Origin: Pseudoalteromonas caenipelagi
Lineage (GTDB): Bacteria; Pseudomonadota; Gammaproteobacteria; Enterobacterales; Alteromonadaceae
NCBI RefSeq assembly: GCF_013140855.1
Contig: NZ_JABBPG010000001.1
Coordinates: forward strand, 496,001 to 560,000
Direction of reading: 5' to 3'
DNA: 64,000 nucleotides
In this document: positions 28,118 through 36,492 of the stretch, one piece after another
How positions within the stretch are numbered: the first letter of the stretch is position 1
Layout: every line of letters begins with the position of its first letter
Notes under the pieces: generated by a model
Told to the model about the DNA's origin: nothing
The model's database searches: none
The model's input: the letters and a program-made list of their open reading frames with translations, nothing else
Translations under genes and position numbers: made by a program

Positions 28118-28603
28118 CGATTTTTACCCGATCACAATAAGATCAAACAGCAAAAGTCACTCAAAATATTTGGTCGTTTATTGCATGACGCCAACCTCTG
28201 GCATTTAAACAGACGTTCTGCACGTGGCGCATTTTCTGTGGGCTTATTCTTTGCATTCATCCCTGTTCCTTTTCAAATGGTATTAGCTGCTGCTTTCGCG
28301 ATTCCATTTCGCGTAAATTTGCCTCTCTCGGTGGCCTTAGTGTGGTTAACCAACCCTCTCACCATGCCACCAATTTTTTACTGTTCATATTTGGTCGGCG
28401 TGTTTGCTCTTGGCCAAGAAACCCAGCCATTTCATTTTGAGGCTAGCTGGGAATGGCTCACTCAAAGCCTGTCAACCATTGGTCCCGCGTTTATGGTCGG
28501 CTCCTTGATCTGTGCAAGTATTGCCGCAGTGATTGGTTACTTTGGCATTGACTACTTATGGCGAAGATCAGTTAATAAAGCTTGGTCCTCAAGAAGCAAG
28601 TAA
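28097..28603 (+). CDS. DUF2062 membrane protein
   Basis: 168 residues. A basic N-terminus (RFLPDHNKIKQQKSLKIFG) precedes three or so membrane helices. The segment NRRSARGAFSVGLFFAFIPVPFQM and the later LTNPLTMPPIFYCSYLVG are the DUF2062 signature. The function is unknown. Members often sit near membrane or polysaccharide genes, and here the gene is head-to-head with comEC. The ATG at 28097 has no obvious ribosome-binding site, and its promoter must lie within comEC. A perfect palindromic terminator follows. Confidence 0.88.
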   Translation: MAKKTIQRFLPDHNKIKQQKSLKIFGRLLHDANLWHLNRRSARGAFSVGLFFAFIPVPFQMVLAAAFAIPFRVNLPLSVALVWLTNPLTMPPIFYCSYLVGVFALGQETQPFHFEASWEWLTQSLSTIGPAFMVGSLICASIAAVIGYFGIDYLWRRSVNKAWSSRSK

Positions 28604-28620
28604 TAGAGTTAAAATATAGA

Positions 28621-28652
28621 CAATAAAAAAGCCCTTAAGGGCTTTTTTATTG
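28621..28652. terminator. Bidirectional intrinsic terminator (32-bp perfect palindrome)
   Basis: AAAAAAGCCC (28625-28634) pairs with GGGCTTTTTT (28639-28648) around TTAA, and CAAT/ATTG extend the palindrome to 32 bases. It lies between the convergent DUF2062 and DUF3466 genes and ends both transcripts. Confidence 0.95.
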
Positions 28653-28666
28653 TACTGCGTTGCGCG

Positions 28667-30412
28667 TTAGCTTTTTGCTAGTTTCAACTTTCTTCTTCGC
28701 AACCATGCAAATGGCAGTGTAAGTAAGCTCATAAACAACATGCTTCCCGACTGACGCTCATAAGTTTCAGCCTCTGGTGGTGCACAATTTTCAACTTCAC
28801 CACCCGTAATTGGTGTTAACAATACAGGTAGAGTCACTGATTCGTACTCAATATTACCGTTACTGTCTTTTTCAATATTACCCAAACGGTCTCTGCGCTC
28901 TACCGTTTTAGTTGCAATTGCATAAATATGGTTCGACTCTGTAATTTTAATTGCCTCGGCAATATTGTATGGATAGTTGTTTCCACTACTATCTTTACAA
29001 GGCAGTAAATCGTTAATGTTGGTAACTTTGTCATCACCAACTTGGTAGATAAAACCTTCTCTGCGACGGTTACTACTGTTCTTCTCAACTTCTGCCTGAC
29101 CGATAATAAAGCCAGCATCATTTATATCAGTAGCAACAGCTTTTGAACCTTTAAAGAAGTAAGGTAATTCTACAAATTTCTCTTCATTTAAGTCGTAGTA
29201 AAATGCTACCTGTTCACGAATTACATTTCTTACATTTTCAGCCATGTAACCAATCGCGATATTGTTATTGTTAATGTCAGTCGCTTTACCAGTCTCGTAC
29301 CACTTTTCAAGCGTTTTAAAAGGCTTAAAAGCGCCATCTTTAAAATAGCCTGCAACGTTAAATGGGTATAGGTCATCACCATTTCTGTATGGTGAATAAC
29401 CTACAGCGATGCCAGCTTTGTTAACAGCTAACGCAGCACTGATAAACGCATCATTTTCATCATCTTTAGGTGTTAGGCCCAGGCCTAAGTCTTGTGAGCT
29501 AACGACATTAAAGTTTTCGTCTAACTGCCATATAAACGCTCTTAAATCATAAAATGGTCGGCTAGATGATAATTGTCTTATCCAACGACAAACTTGTAAT
29601 GGTTCATCTTTATCATCACAGTTATCATCGTAGTTTTTCTGACGGTTCTCTGGGATGCCTATACTTGCTTGCCCAACGACCACATAGCTACCATCATCTA
29701 ACTTACGGATATCGGTGGCTATGCTATAACCACCGTGTTCAGTAAATGCTGGCTCTAACGTTACCTTTTCACCCTGAGGTGTTAAAACTAAGCCTCTAGC
29801 ACTCCAATCACGGACAAAAAAAGTCTTTTCTTCAGATTGACCTTCAGGCGTAAAAGTCGTTTTAGAAAATGGTGACGACCCCCATCCAACAATGGCTCCG
29901 TCTTCACTAATTGCGGTCAAGTAATTTGAAGTTGAACGAGTCAAACCGTTAGTATCAGTATCGTCGACATCAAATAATACTTGTTCTTGCGCCGACACAG
30001 CGTCAATATTAAGCGCTACCCTATCTTGCAGTTTTTGATACTCTGCAGAGTTTGCTCGAGCACCAAGGAAACTCAACATAAAACGGTTTGCATCAGCGTT
30101 AGTTGCTGCTGCACCATTTTTAATATCTTCTAACGTAAATGATATCTCTTCGTCTATCTCTTCGTATGAAGTTTTGGCTTGCTCATAAGCATTCTTTATT
30201 GTTGCATCGTCAAAGTCGATGTAACTAACATCAATAGGTAGCCCAAATAAGCTTGTGGCAGCGCCGATAATTTGACCGTTATCGTTAACATCTGAGATAA
30301 ATGTGTATTTACCGCCCTCATAGCGAGGCAACTCTGTTAATTGGTAGGTAGCTGCAAGTGCTTGACTACTTAAGCCTGCAAAAATGCTTACAGCTAAAAA
30401 TGTGTGCTTCAT
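28667..30412 (-). CDS. DUF3466 exported protein with a GlyGly-CTERM-like tail
   Basis: 581 residues from the ATG at 30412, which has AAGGA before it. An upstream in-frame extension lies in a region without a signal. The signal peptide KHTFLAVSIFAGLSSQALA is followed by a long soluble domain with repeated short units (DVNDNGQIIGAA, AVNKAGIAVGYS, DINNNNIAIGYM, DINDAGFIIGQA), as in HAF-type repeats. The C-terminus has SGS, a hydrophobic stretch MLFMSLLTLPFAWL and RRRKLK, the architecture of tails processed by rhombosortase and anchored or secreted by the type II system. The function of DUF3466 is unknown. It lies 11 bases after uup. Confidence 0.88.
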   Translation of the reverse strand: MKHTFLAVSIFAGLSSQALAATYQLTELPRYEGGKYTFISDVNDNGQIIGAATSLFGLPIDVSYIDFDDATIKNAYEQAKTSYEEIDEEISFTLEDIKNGAAATNADANRFMLSFLGARANSAEYQKLQDRVALNIDAVSAQEQVLFDVDDTDTNGLTRSTSNYLTAISEDGAIVGWGSSPFSKTTFTPEGQSEEKTFFVRDWSARGLVLTPQGEKVTLEPAFTEHGGYSIATDIRKLDDGSYVVVGQASIGIPENRQKNYDDNCDDKDEPLQVCRWIRQLSSSRPFYDLRAFIWQLDENFNVVSSQDLGLGLTPKDDENDAFISAALAVNKAGIAVGYSPYRNGDDLYPFNVAGYFKDGAFKPFKTLEKWYETGKATDINNNNIAIGYMAENVRNVIREQVAFYYDLNEEKFVELPYFFKGSKAVATDINDAGFIIGQAEVEKNSSNRRREGFIYQVGDDKVTNINDLLPCKDSSGNNYPYNIAEAIKITESNHIYAIATKTVERRDRLGNIEKDSNGNIEYESVTLPVLLTPITGGEVENCAPPEAETYERQSGSMLFMSLLTLPFAWLRRRKLKLAKS

Positions 30413-30423
30413 TTTAATCCTTA

Positions 30424-32337
30424 CTACTGATTTTGTAACGCTTCTAGTTCTTCCCAACGCTCGAACGCGATTTCAAGCTTCGACTCAAGTTCGGCTAATT
30501 CGTTCAACGCATTTTGCGTAGTTTCTGCATCTTGCTTGAAAAAGTCTGGCGCATTTACTAGTTCTTGTTGCTGTTCTAGTGCTTGCTCAAGTGCCTCTAC
30601 TTTACTTGGCAACTGCTCTAATTCAAGTTTTAATTTGTAACTTAGCTTGGTTGTTTTGTTATTACTTGCTTTGCTTTGTTTCGCTTGCTTTTCTGCCTCT
30701 TGCTTAACTTGTTTTTCAAGTTCTTTTGCTTGAGCTTGACGCATCGCAACATACTGCTCGTAATCGGTATAACCACCAACAATATCAGTAATTTGGCCAT
30801 TACCTTCAAACGCCCAAACTGAGTTACAGGTATTATCAATAAACTCACGGTCGTGGCTGACGATTAAGATGGTGCCCTTATACTGGTTGATAATGTCTTC
30901 TAGCAACTCAAGAGTTTCAATATCTAGATCGTTGGTTGGCTCGTCCAGTACCAACACGTTGGATGGCTTCAAAAACAACTTTGCCAGAAGTAAACGGTTT
31001 TTCTCACCACCCGATAAGGCCTTAACGGGCGTTCTTGCTCTGGCTGGAGGAAACAAAAAGTCTTGCAAATAGCCAAGTACGTGCCGACTTCTGCCACCCA
31101 TCATCACTTCTTGTTTACCCTCAGCAACGTTATCTTGTACCGTCGCTTCTTCATCAAGTTTTTCACGGTATTGATCAAAATAAGCGACTTCTAAATTTAC
31201 ACCTTGCTTTATGTTGCCACCATCGGCCGCTAAGTCACCAAATAGCAATTTGAGTAGTGTTGTTTTGCCCACACCATTAGGGCCAACAAGGCCAACCCTA
31301 TCGCCCCTCATCACAATAGTTGAAAAGTCTTTGGCGATAATTTTATCTTTAAACGCATGATGCATATGTTGTGCTTCAAACACCAACTTGCCTGAACGCT
31401 CCGCTGTTTCGATATTAAAATCAGTTTTACCAACTTGTTCAACTCGTTGCTTGCGCTCATTTCTAAGTGCTTTTAGTGCGCGAACACGACCTTCATTACG
31501 CGTTCTACGCGCTTTGATCCCTTGACGGATCCACGCTTCTTCTTCGGCTAGCTTTTTATCAAATAGAGCATTTTGCGACTCTTCTACTTTTAAATCGTGT
31601 GCTTTTTGCTCTAAGTATTTCCCATAGTCACCAGGATAAGAAATTAACTTACCTCTATCTAAATCAAGAATACGTGTTGCAACCGCTCTGATGAACGCCC
31701 TATCGTGCGAAATAAACACGATACCGCCTTTAAAATCTTTTAAGAACTGCTCCAACCAAATAACACTGTTCATATCTAAATGGTTAGTAGGCTCATCCAG
31801 TAGTAACAGGTCAGGTTCGCTCACTAATGCTTTAGCTAGAGCAACCTTACGTAGCCATCCACCAGAGAGCTTTTCCAAGCGCATATTTGGCTCAAGCTCA
31901 AGCTGAGTCAAAACCAACTTAATACGACTTTCAAAACGCCATGCATCCGCAGCTTCAATTTTGTTTGAAAGCTTTTCTAATTTACCTAATAAGGCCGCTG
32001 ATTGATCTGTTTGCAGAGCTTCACTGACATGATTAAATTCAATCAACAGTTCAGCTATGTTAGGTAACCCATTGGCTACGTAATCAAATACAGAGCCATG
32101 AGCACCTTTTGGCGGGTCTTGTTCAAGACGAGAGACTTTTAACTCTCCAACACGGTTGATTTCACCATCATCAAGTAACACTTCACCATCGAGTACTTTT
32201 AGTAAAGTTGACTTACCGGCACCGTTTCTACCTACGATACACACTCTTTCACCGGCTTCGATCACGGCATCGGCATTATCCAGTAATGGGTGTGTGCCAA
32301 ACGCTAACTGCGCTTTTGCTATTCTAATTAAATCCAT
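30424..32337 (-). CDS. uup: ABC-F ATPase Uup
   Basis: 637 residues (E. coli 635). Two ABC domains: Walker A GRNGAGKST (about 36-44) and GPNGVGKTT (about 349-357), signatures LSGGWLRKVALAKAL and LSGGEKNRLLLAKLF, and Walker B LLLLDEPTNHLD and VLVLDEPTNDLD. No membrane domain. The C-terminal 80 residues form a charged coiled coil that binds DNA in E. coli Uup. ABC-F proteins act on ribosomes, and Uup also affects transposon excision and replication. It belongs to the conserved pyrD-zapC-rlmL-uup block, 1 base after the glutaredoxin-like gene. Confidence 0.95.
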   Translation of the reverse strand: MDLIRIAKAQLAFGTHPLLDNADAVIEAGERVCIVGRNGAGKSTLLKVLDGEVLLDDGEINRVGELKVSRLEQDPPKGAHGSVFDYVANGLPNIAELLIEFNHVSEALQTDQSAALLGKLEKLSNKIEAADAWRFESRIKLVLTQLELEPNMRLEKLSGGWLRKVALAKALVSEPDLLLLDEPTNHLDMNSVIWLEQFLKDFKGGIVFISHDRAFIRAVATRILDLDRGKLISYPGDYGKYLEQKAHDLKVEESQNALFDKKLAEEEAWIRQGIKARRTRNEGRVRALKALRNERKQRVEQVGKTDFNIETAERSGKLVFEAQHMHHAFKDKIIAKDFSTIVMRGDRVGLVGPNGVGKTTLLKLLFGDLAADGGNIKQGVNLEVAYFDQYREKLDEEATVQDNVAEGKQEVMMGGRSRHVLGYLQDFLFPPARARTPVKALSGGEKNRLLLAKLFLKPSNVLVLDEPTNDLDIETLELLEDIINQYKGTILIVSHDREFIDNTCNSVWAFEGNGQITDIVGGYTDYEQYVAMRQAQAKELEKQVKQEAEKQAKQSKASNNKTTKLSYKLKLELEQLPSKVEALEQALEQQQELVNAPDFFKQDAETTQNALNELAELESKLEIAFERWEELEALQNQ

Positions 32338-32338
32338 A

Positions 32339-32569
32339 TTATTCTACGAGTTGTTGAATTTTTTGCTGATCAAAAGGCCAATATAGAACCTGTTCATCAG
32401 AGCATCTTTTTATCACTGGAATTGATGTTTGATATGCCACCATTAGAGCTTCATCGCTTAGTATATCAACCAACTCACACTCTTGTGACGGTATGAGTTG
32501 CAATATCAATTCAAGTGCTTGTTCACACAAGTGGCAACCTTCTGTGTGGTATAAAACATACTTAGCCAT
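32339..32569 (-). CDS. Glutaredoxin-like protein (DUF836 type)
   Basis: 76 residues. A thioredoxin-fold pattern with the active pair Cys12-x-x-Cys15 in TEGCHLCEQA and a cis-Pro in TSIPVIKR. It is typical of the small glutaredoxin family DUF836, assumed to reduce disulfides or mixed disulfides; no specific partner is known. It overlaps the rlmKL 3' end by 8 bases and is followed by uup after 1 base, so all three are co-transcribed. Confidence 0.88.
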   Translation of the reverse strand: MAKYVLYHTEGCHLCEQALELILQLIPSQECELVDILSDEALMVAYQTSIPVIKRCSDEQVLYWPFDQQKIQQLVE

Positions 32570-34673
32570 GGGTTATCAACCAGCTGTTATGTATTTGTTT
32601 GTTACGCTTAAAGTCTGGCGATAATGTCTCATTAGAGATGTTCTGAGCTTTTAAGCCAAGTCCTATCAAACCAACTTCATCTATTTTAAAACCACGCTTG
32701 TTATTTGAAAAAATAAGCATACCTTTTGGACTCAGTATCTTTTTAACCCAAGTAAGTAACTGAATATGATCGCGTTGTACATCAAATACATCTTTCATTC
32801 GTTTAGAGTTAGAAAAGGTTGGCGGATCTAAAAATATCAGATCATATTGTCCTTGAGCATGTTCTAGCCACTTTAAACAATCGGCCTGTTCAAAGCGATA
32901 ACGTGGATTCTTCAAGCCATTTAAGGCAAAGTTCTCTTCAGCCCATTTAAGATAGGTTTTTGACATGTCTACTGTCATAACCGATTTTGCACCACCCAGT
33001 GCAGCATGCACCGACGCAGAGCCTGTGTAAGAGAACAAATTCAAAAAACGTTTGTCTTTGGCATTTTGTTGAATGTAACGGCGCGCCAAGCGATGGTCTA
33101 AAAAGAGCCCGGTGTCGAGATAGTCGAATAAATTAACTTTAAACTTCGCACCAAACTCTTCTACCGTATCATAACGGTGTTGCTTATCCATCGCAGTATA
33201 CTGTGATTCACCTTTTTGCTTTTTACGAACCTTAACAGCTATATTCTGTGGCGCTATTTGTAACTGCTCAGCAGTTAGTGTTATGACATCCTGCAAACGC
33301 TTTTGTGCAACGTTGTCATCTATTTCTTTCGGTGCGGCATATTCAAAAATAACCGCTGAATCATTATACACATCTACAGCAACATTATATTCTGGAATAT
33401 CAGCGTCATAGACCCTATACGCGTTGATTTGCTCATTCTTAAGCCAGCTTTTTAAGGCTTGTTTATTCTTTTTCAAACGATTTGCAAAGGCAGTAGAGCC
33501 CTCAAAGTTAAGGCCTACTTTCTGTTCGTTTTGCGTTACTTGGCGTTCGTTAAGCTCATACATATTGAGCTCAACATCGATTGGTCCATTTTTAAATTTG
33601 TAACGCTTTTCTCTTGATAACTTCAACAACTTGAACAAGCTGTCGTCTGTACCTAGCAAAGCCAATCGCCATTCTTTAAAATGCTTTTTAAAAGAAATTC
33701 CCATATTACGGTACAAATTCACCAGCTCTGCCATTGAGCCCAAACGTTCACCATAAGGTAAGTTACTCAGTACCACCCCTGGACGTTTTGCTACTTGACC
33801 TAAAGCGTTTGCATCTTTAACACTAAACTGAATGTGTTCGCTTACCCCTGCTCTTTGGGCATTTTGCTCCGCAACATCAATCACCTTTTGATCGAGATCT
33901 GATCCGATGATCCACAATTTAGTGTCTTTTTGCGTAGATTTGAGCTCAGTTTTTATCTCATCAAACTTGGCTTTTCTGAAGCTTGGTAGTCTCTTAAACG
34001 CAAACTCCCGATTTAAGTTATTGTAGATGTTGTTCGCCATACAGGCCGCTTCTATTAGTAATGTACCTGAGCCACAACATGGGTCAAACAAAGGTCGAGA
34101 GGTATCTTCAAGCCAACCGCTACGCTTAACTAAAGCGGCAGCAAGATGTTCGCGAATAGGCGCCTTACCCTGACGCGTACGATAACCTCTATCTGATAAA
34201 CGAGGTCCAGAGTAGTCAATATACAACGCACACTTATTTCTATTCAGCTTTGCGATAACTCTGATATTGGGATCTGTTTTATCTACGTTGGGACGCTGCT
34301 CATACAGATCATTGAAATAATCTACTATGCCATCTTTTATAACTAAACCTGAAAACTGGGTATTTTTTAGCTCAGTATTTGTACCATTAAACTCTATTGC
34401 AAATGTTTGCGTAGGACCAAACCAATCTTGCCAAGCTTGAAACCGAGCAAACTTATACAGCGCTGCTTTGTCTTTAATCTCTTCACTTTCGTCAATCATC
34501 AACATTACACGAGTGGCGAAACGTGTTGTTAAACAAAACTTTTGCGCGGCTTGATTATCAGCATTAAAACGAATCGATCCAACGCTTTGCTTGACTAATT
34601 CGAGTCCTGCTTGTTGAAGTTCTTCCGCTAAGAGATGTTCGATACCAATAGATGTGAGCGCGATAAATTGCAA
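32562..34673 (-). CDS. rlmL: 23S rRNA methyltransferase RlmKL (m2G2445 and m7G2069)
   Basis: 703 residues (E. coli 702), a fusion of two methyltransferases. The N-terminal THUMP domain (about 45-155) is followed by the RlmL domain with DPCCGSGTLLIEAA (about 195-208) and the catalytic NLPYGER near 304. The RlmK domain has NLFSYTGSASVHAALGGA near 547 and LDPPTFSNSKRMKD near 621. It modifies two guanines in 23S rRNA domain V. The start is TTG, with AAAGGG about 8 bases before it. In E. coli the neighbours are zapC, ycbX, rlmL and uup; ycbX is missing here. Confidence 0.96.
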   Translation of the reverse strand: MQFIALTSIGIEHLLAEELQQAGLELVKQSVGSIRFNADNQAAQKFCLTTRFATRVMLMIDESEEIKDKAALYKFARFQAWQDWFGPTQTFAIEFNGTNTELKNTQFSGLVIKDGIVDYFNDLYEQRPNVDKTDPNIRVIAKLNRNKCALYIDYSGPRLSDRGYRTRQGKAPIREHLAAALVKRSGWLEDTSRPLFDPCCGSGTLLIEAACMANNIYNNLNREFAFKRLPSFRKAKFDEIKTELKSTQKDTKLWIIGSDLDQKVIDVAEQNAQRAGVSEHIQFSVKDANALGQVAKRPGVVLSNLPYGERLGSMAELVNLYRNMGISFKKHFKEWRLALLGTDDSLFKLLKLSREKRYKFKNGPIDVELNMYELNERQVTQNEQKVGLNFEGSTAFANRLKKNKQALKSWLKNEQINAYRVYDADIPEYNVAVDVYNDSAVIFEYAAPKEIDDNVAQKRLQDVITLTAEQLQIAPQNIAVKVRKKQKGESQYTAMDKQHRYDTVEEFGAKFKVNLFDYLDTGLFLDHRLARRYIQQNAKDKRFLNLFSYTGSASVHAALGGAKSVMTVDMSKTYLKWAEENFALNGLKNPRYRFEQADCLKWLEHAQGQYDLIFLDPPTFSNSKRMKDVFDVQRDHIQLLTWVKKILSPKGMLIFSNNKRGFKIDEVGLIGLGLKAQNISNETLSPDFKRNKQIHNSWLITHG

Positions 34674-34732
34674 TGTACTAACCCTTTATATTCAATTACC
34701 CGCGAGTATAACATAGGTTAGAGACAGCTTGA

Positions 34733-35260
34733 TCACGCCATTTTGGAAATTTTATTACAGCTTAATAATGGATGGACTCGGTTATTGAGTACCTTGATAG
34801 CTTGAAACTGTTCTAAGGTTAAGTTTTCATCCAATGCAAATTGCGCACTTAAACTAATACATAAGCAAGCGCCATCAACCTGTTCCACGATGAAAAAGTC
34901 GCCTTCTTGCTGTGTTGAACGCAAGCGTACTATGGCTTCAGTGCATGGCTGGTCGCCTGCGTAAGTTTCAAAAAACCAACTTTTTGCTTGAACAGGTAAT
35001 AAGTAAAACTTTGCAGCAGTTGCGTTAAGCGCTATTTGGCAGCATTGCGGTTCGGACCAAACATTAAAACTACGCAAATATGCAAACACATTTTGATAAA
35101 ACGCAGCTTCATTAATACTTAGATGGGGGTTTAAATAGGCGTCTTGAGTCAATTGACGCAAACGGAATGGCGTGCAGAGTATTAACTCTTCACCTAAATC
35201 TACAAGCAAACGATTTCTCTGGCGACAACTTACCCATTGCCACTCTTTAGAAGCCTGCAA
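34733..35260 (-). CDS. zapC: Cell division protein ZapC
   Basis: 175 residues (E. coli 180). Conserved points seen from memory of E. coli ZapC: WQWVSCRQRNRLLVDLGE at the start, LTQDAYLNP, SINEAAFYQ, LNATAAKFYL, KSWFFE and the late AIKVLNNRVHP. ZapC binds FtsZ and stabilises the Z-ring. The gene sits next to pyrD exactly as in E. coli, which supports the call despite low sequence conservation. TTG start with GGGGGA about 7 bases before it. Identity rests on pattern plus synteny. Confidence 0.88.
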   Translation of the reverse strand: MQASKEWQWVSCRQRNRLLVDLGEELILCTPFRLRQLTQDAYLNPHLSINEAAFYQNVFAYLRSFNVWSEPQCCQIALNATAAKFYLLPVQAKSWFFETYAGDQPCTEAIVRLRSTQQEGDFFIVEQVDGACLCISLSAQFALDENLTLEQFQAIKVLNNRVHPLLSCNKISKMA

Positions 35261-35384
35261 AATGATTCCCCCCGTACTATTTTGATTTATTGAATAGTAC
35301 GTGGGAGTATAACTAAAAATTCTAAGCTGGGAAAATATTTATAAGAACAAATTGTTTACGATCATTTAGTTATATAACTGATCA

Positions 35385-36395
35385 TTATAAACCGTTGACG
35401 ATCCTTTTCACCAACGTTGGTCCTTCGTAAATAAAGCCCGTGTAGACTTGTAATAAAGATGCGCCTGCATCCAACTTTTCTTTTGCAGCTTCGGCACTGT
35501 CGATACCTCCAACACCAATAATTGGCAGCTTACCCTCAGTTAAACGCTTCAGTTCACCAACAACAAATGTTGATTTCTCGCGTACCGGACGGCCAGATAA
35601 GCCCCCCGCTTCAGTGCCATACTGCATTCCTTGAACGGCAGTGCGCTCCAAGGTTGTGTTTGTAGCTATCACCCCATCAATTCTATTTTTTACTAAAGAT
35701 TCAGCAATTTGAGCCACTTGTACCGCGTCAATATCAGGTGCTATCTTCACTAGCATAGGAACTGATTTACTATGTTTGGCAATCAAGTCCATCTGCTCAT
35801 TTTTCAGACTTTGCAGTAAATCGTCAAGCGCATCACCATATTGTAAGTCACGCAGCCCTGGCGTGTTTGGGGAAGAAATATTGACTGTAATATATGAAGC
35901 ATGTTCGAACACCTTTCTCATACAGTGAATATAGTCATCTTTTCCTTGTTCATTCGGTGTATCTTTGTTTTTCCCAATATTGATCCCTAGGATCCCATCA
36001 TATTTAGCGGCTTTAACATTATTGACCAGGTTATCTACGCCTTTATTGTTAAACCCCATGCGATTAATAATGGCATGTGCTTGCGGTAATCTGAATATGC
36101 GAGGTTTGTCATTACCTACTTGTGGTCTTGGTGTAACCGTACCAACTTCAAGAAAGCCAAAGCCCATTTGCGCAAATGCGTCTATACACTCTGCGTTTTT
36201 ATCTAACCCCGCAGCAAGCCCCACTGGATTTTTAAATTCTAGGCCAAGGAAGTTTACTGGTTTATCCGCGACCGACTGCGACCATGCCATACTCAAAGGG
36301 GTATGTGCGAAACGGCGCAAATTATTCAATGCAAATTCGTGTGCCCATTCAGCATCACGGCTAAACATATAGCGACGCGCAATATCATAAAACAT
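35385..36395 (-). CDS. pyrD: Dihydroorotate dehydrogenase (quinone), class 2
   Basis: 336 residues, identical in length to E. coli PyrD. The N-terminal helices bind the membrane. FMN-site motifs are [11 protein letters not shown] (about 61-71), [12 protein letters not shown], and the catalytic serine in [12 protein letters not shown] (about residue 175). [25 protein letters not shown] is the usual phosphate-binding end. It oxidises dihydroorotate to orotate and reduces ubiquinone in pyrimidine synthesis. First gene, with zapC next, in the conserved order. Confidence 0.97.
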   Translation of the reverse strand: MFYDIARRYMFSRDAEWAHEFALNNLRRFAHTPLSMAWSQSVADKPVNFLGLEFKNPVGLAAGLDKNAECIDAFAQMGFGFLEVGTVTPRPQVGNDKPRIFRLPQAHAIINRMGFNNKGVDNLVNNVKAAKYDGILGINIGKNKDTPNEQGKDDYIHCMRKVFEHASYITVNISSPNTPGLRDLQYGDALDDLLQSLKNEQMDLIAKHSKSVPMLVKIAPDIDAVQVAQIAESLVKNRIDGVIATNTTLERTAVQGMQYGTEAGGLSGRPVREKSTFVVGELKRLTEGKLPIIGVGGIDSAEAAKEKLDAGASLLQVYTGFIYEGPTLVKRIVNGL

Positions 36396-36446
36396 GAAAA
36401 CTCCTAATAGATCCTAAGTAACATAACAATCTGCATAGCACGCAGA

Positions 36447-36480
36447 CAAAAAAATACCCCAGCAAGGCCGGGGTATTTTA
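36447..36480 (-). terminator. Intrinsic terminator after NAD-glutamate dehydrogenase
   Basis: Stem ATACCCC (36454-36460) with GGGGTAT (36470-36476), extended by A/T pairs, 9-base loop. On the minus strand a T-run of seven follows (A-run at 36448-36454). It lies 14 bases past the stop codon. Confidence 0.88.
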
Positions 36481-36492
36481 ACGATTTAAAAA

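Noticed and set aside
35965..36372. 135-residue plus-strand ORF opposite pyrD
   Set aside because: Antisense shadow; pyrD is complete and well matched over the same bases.
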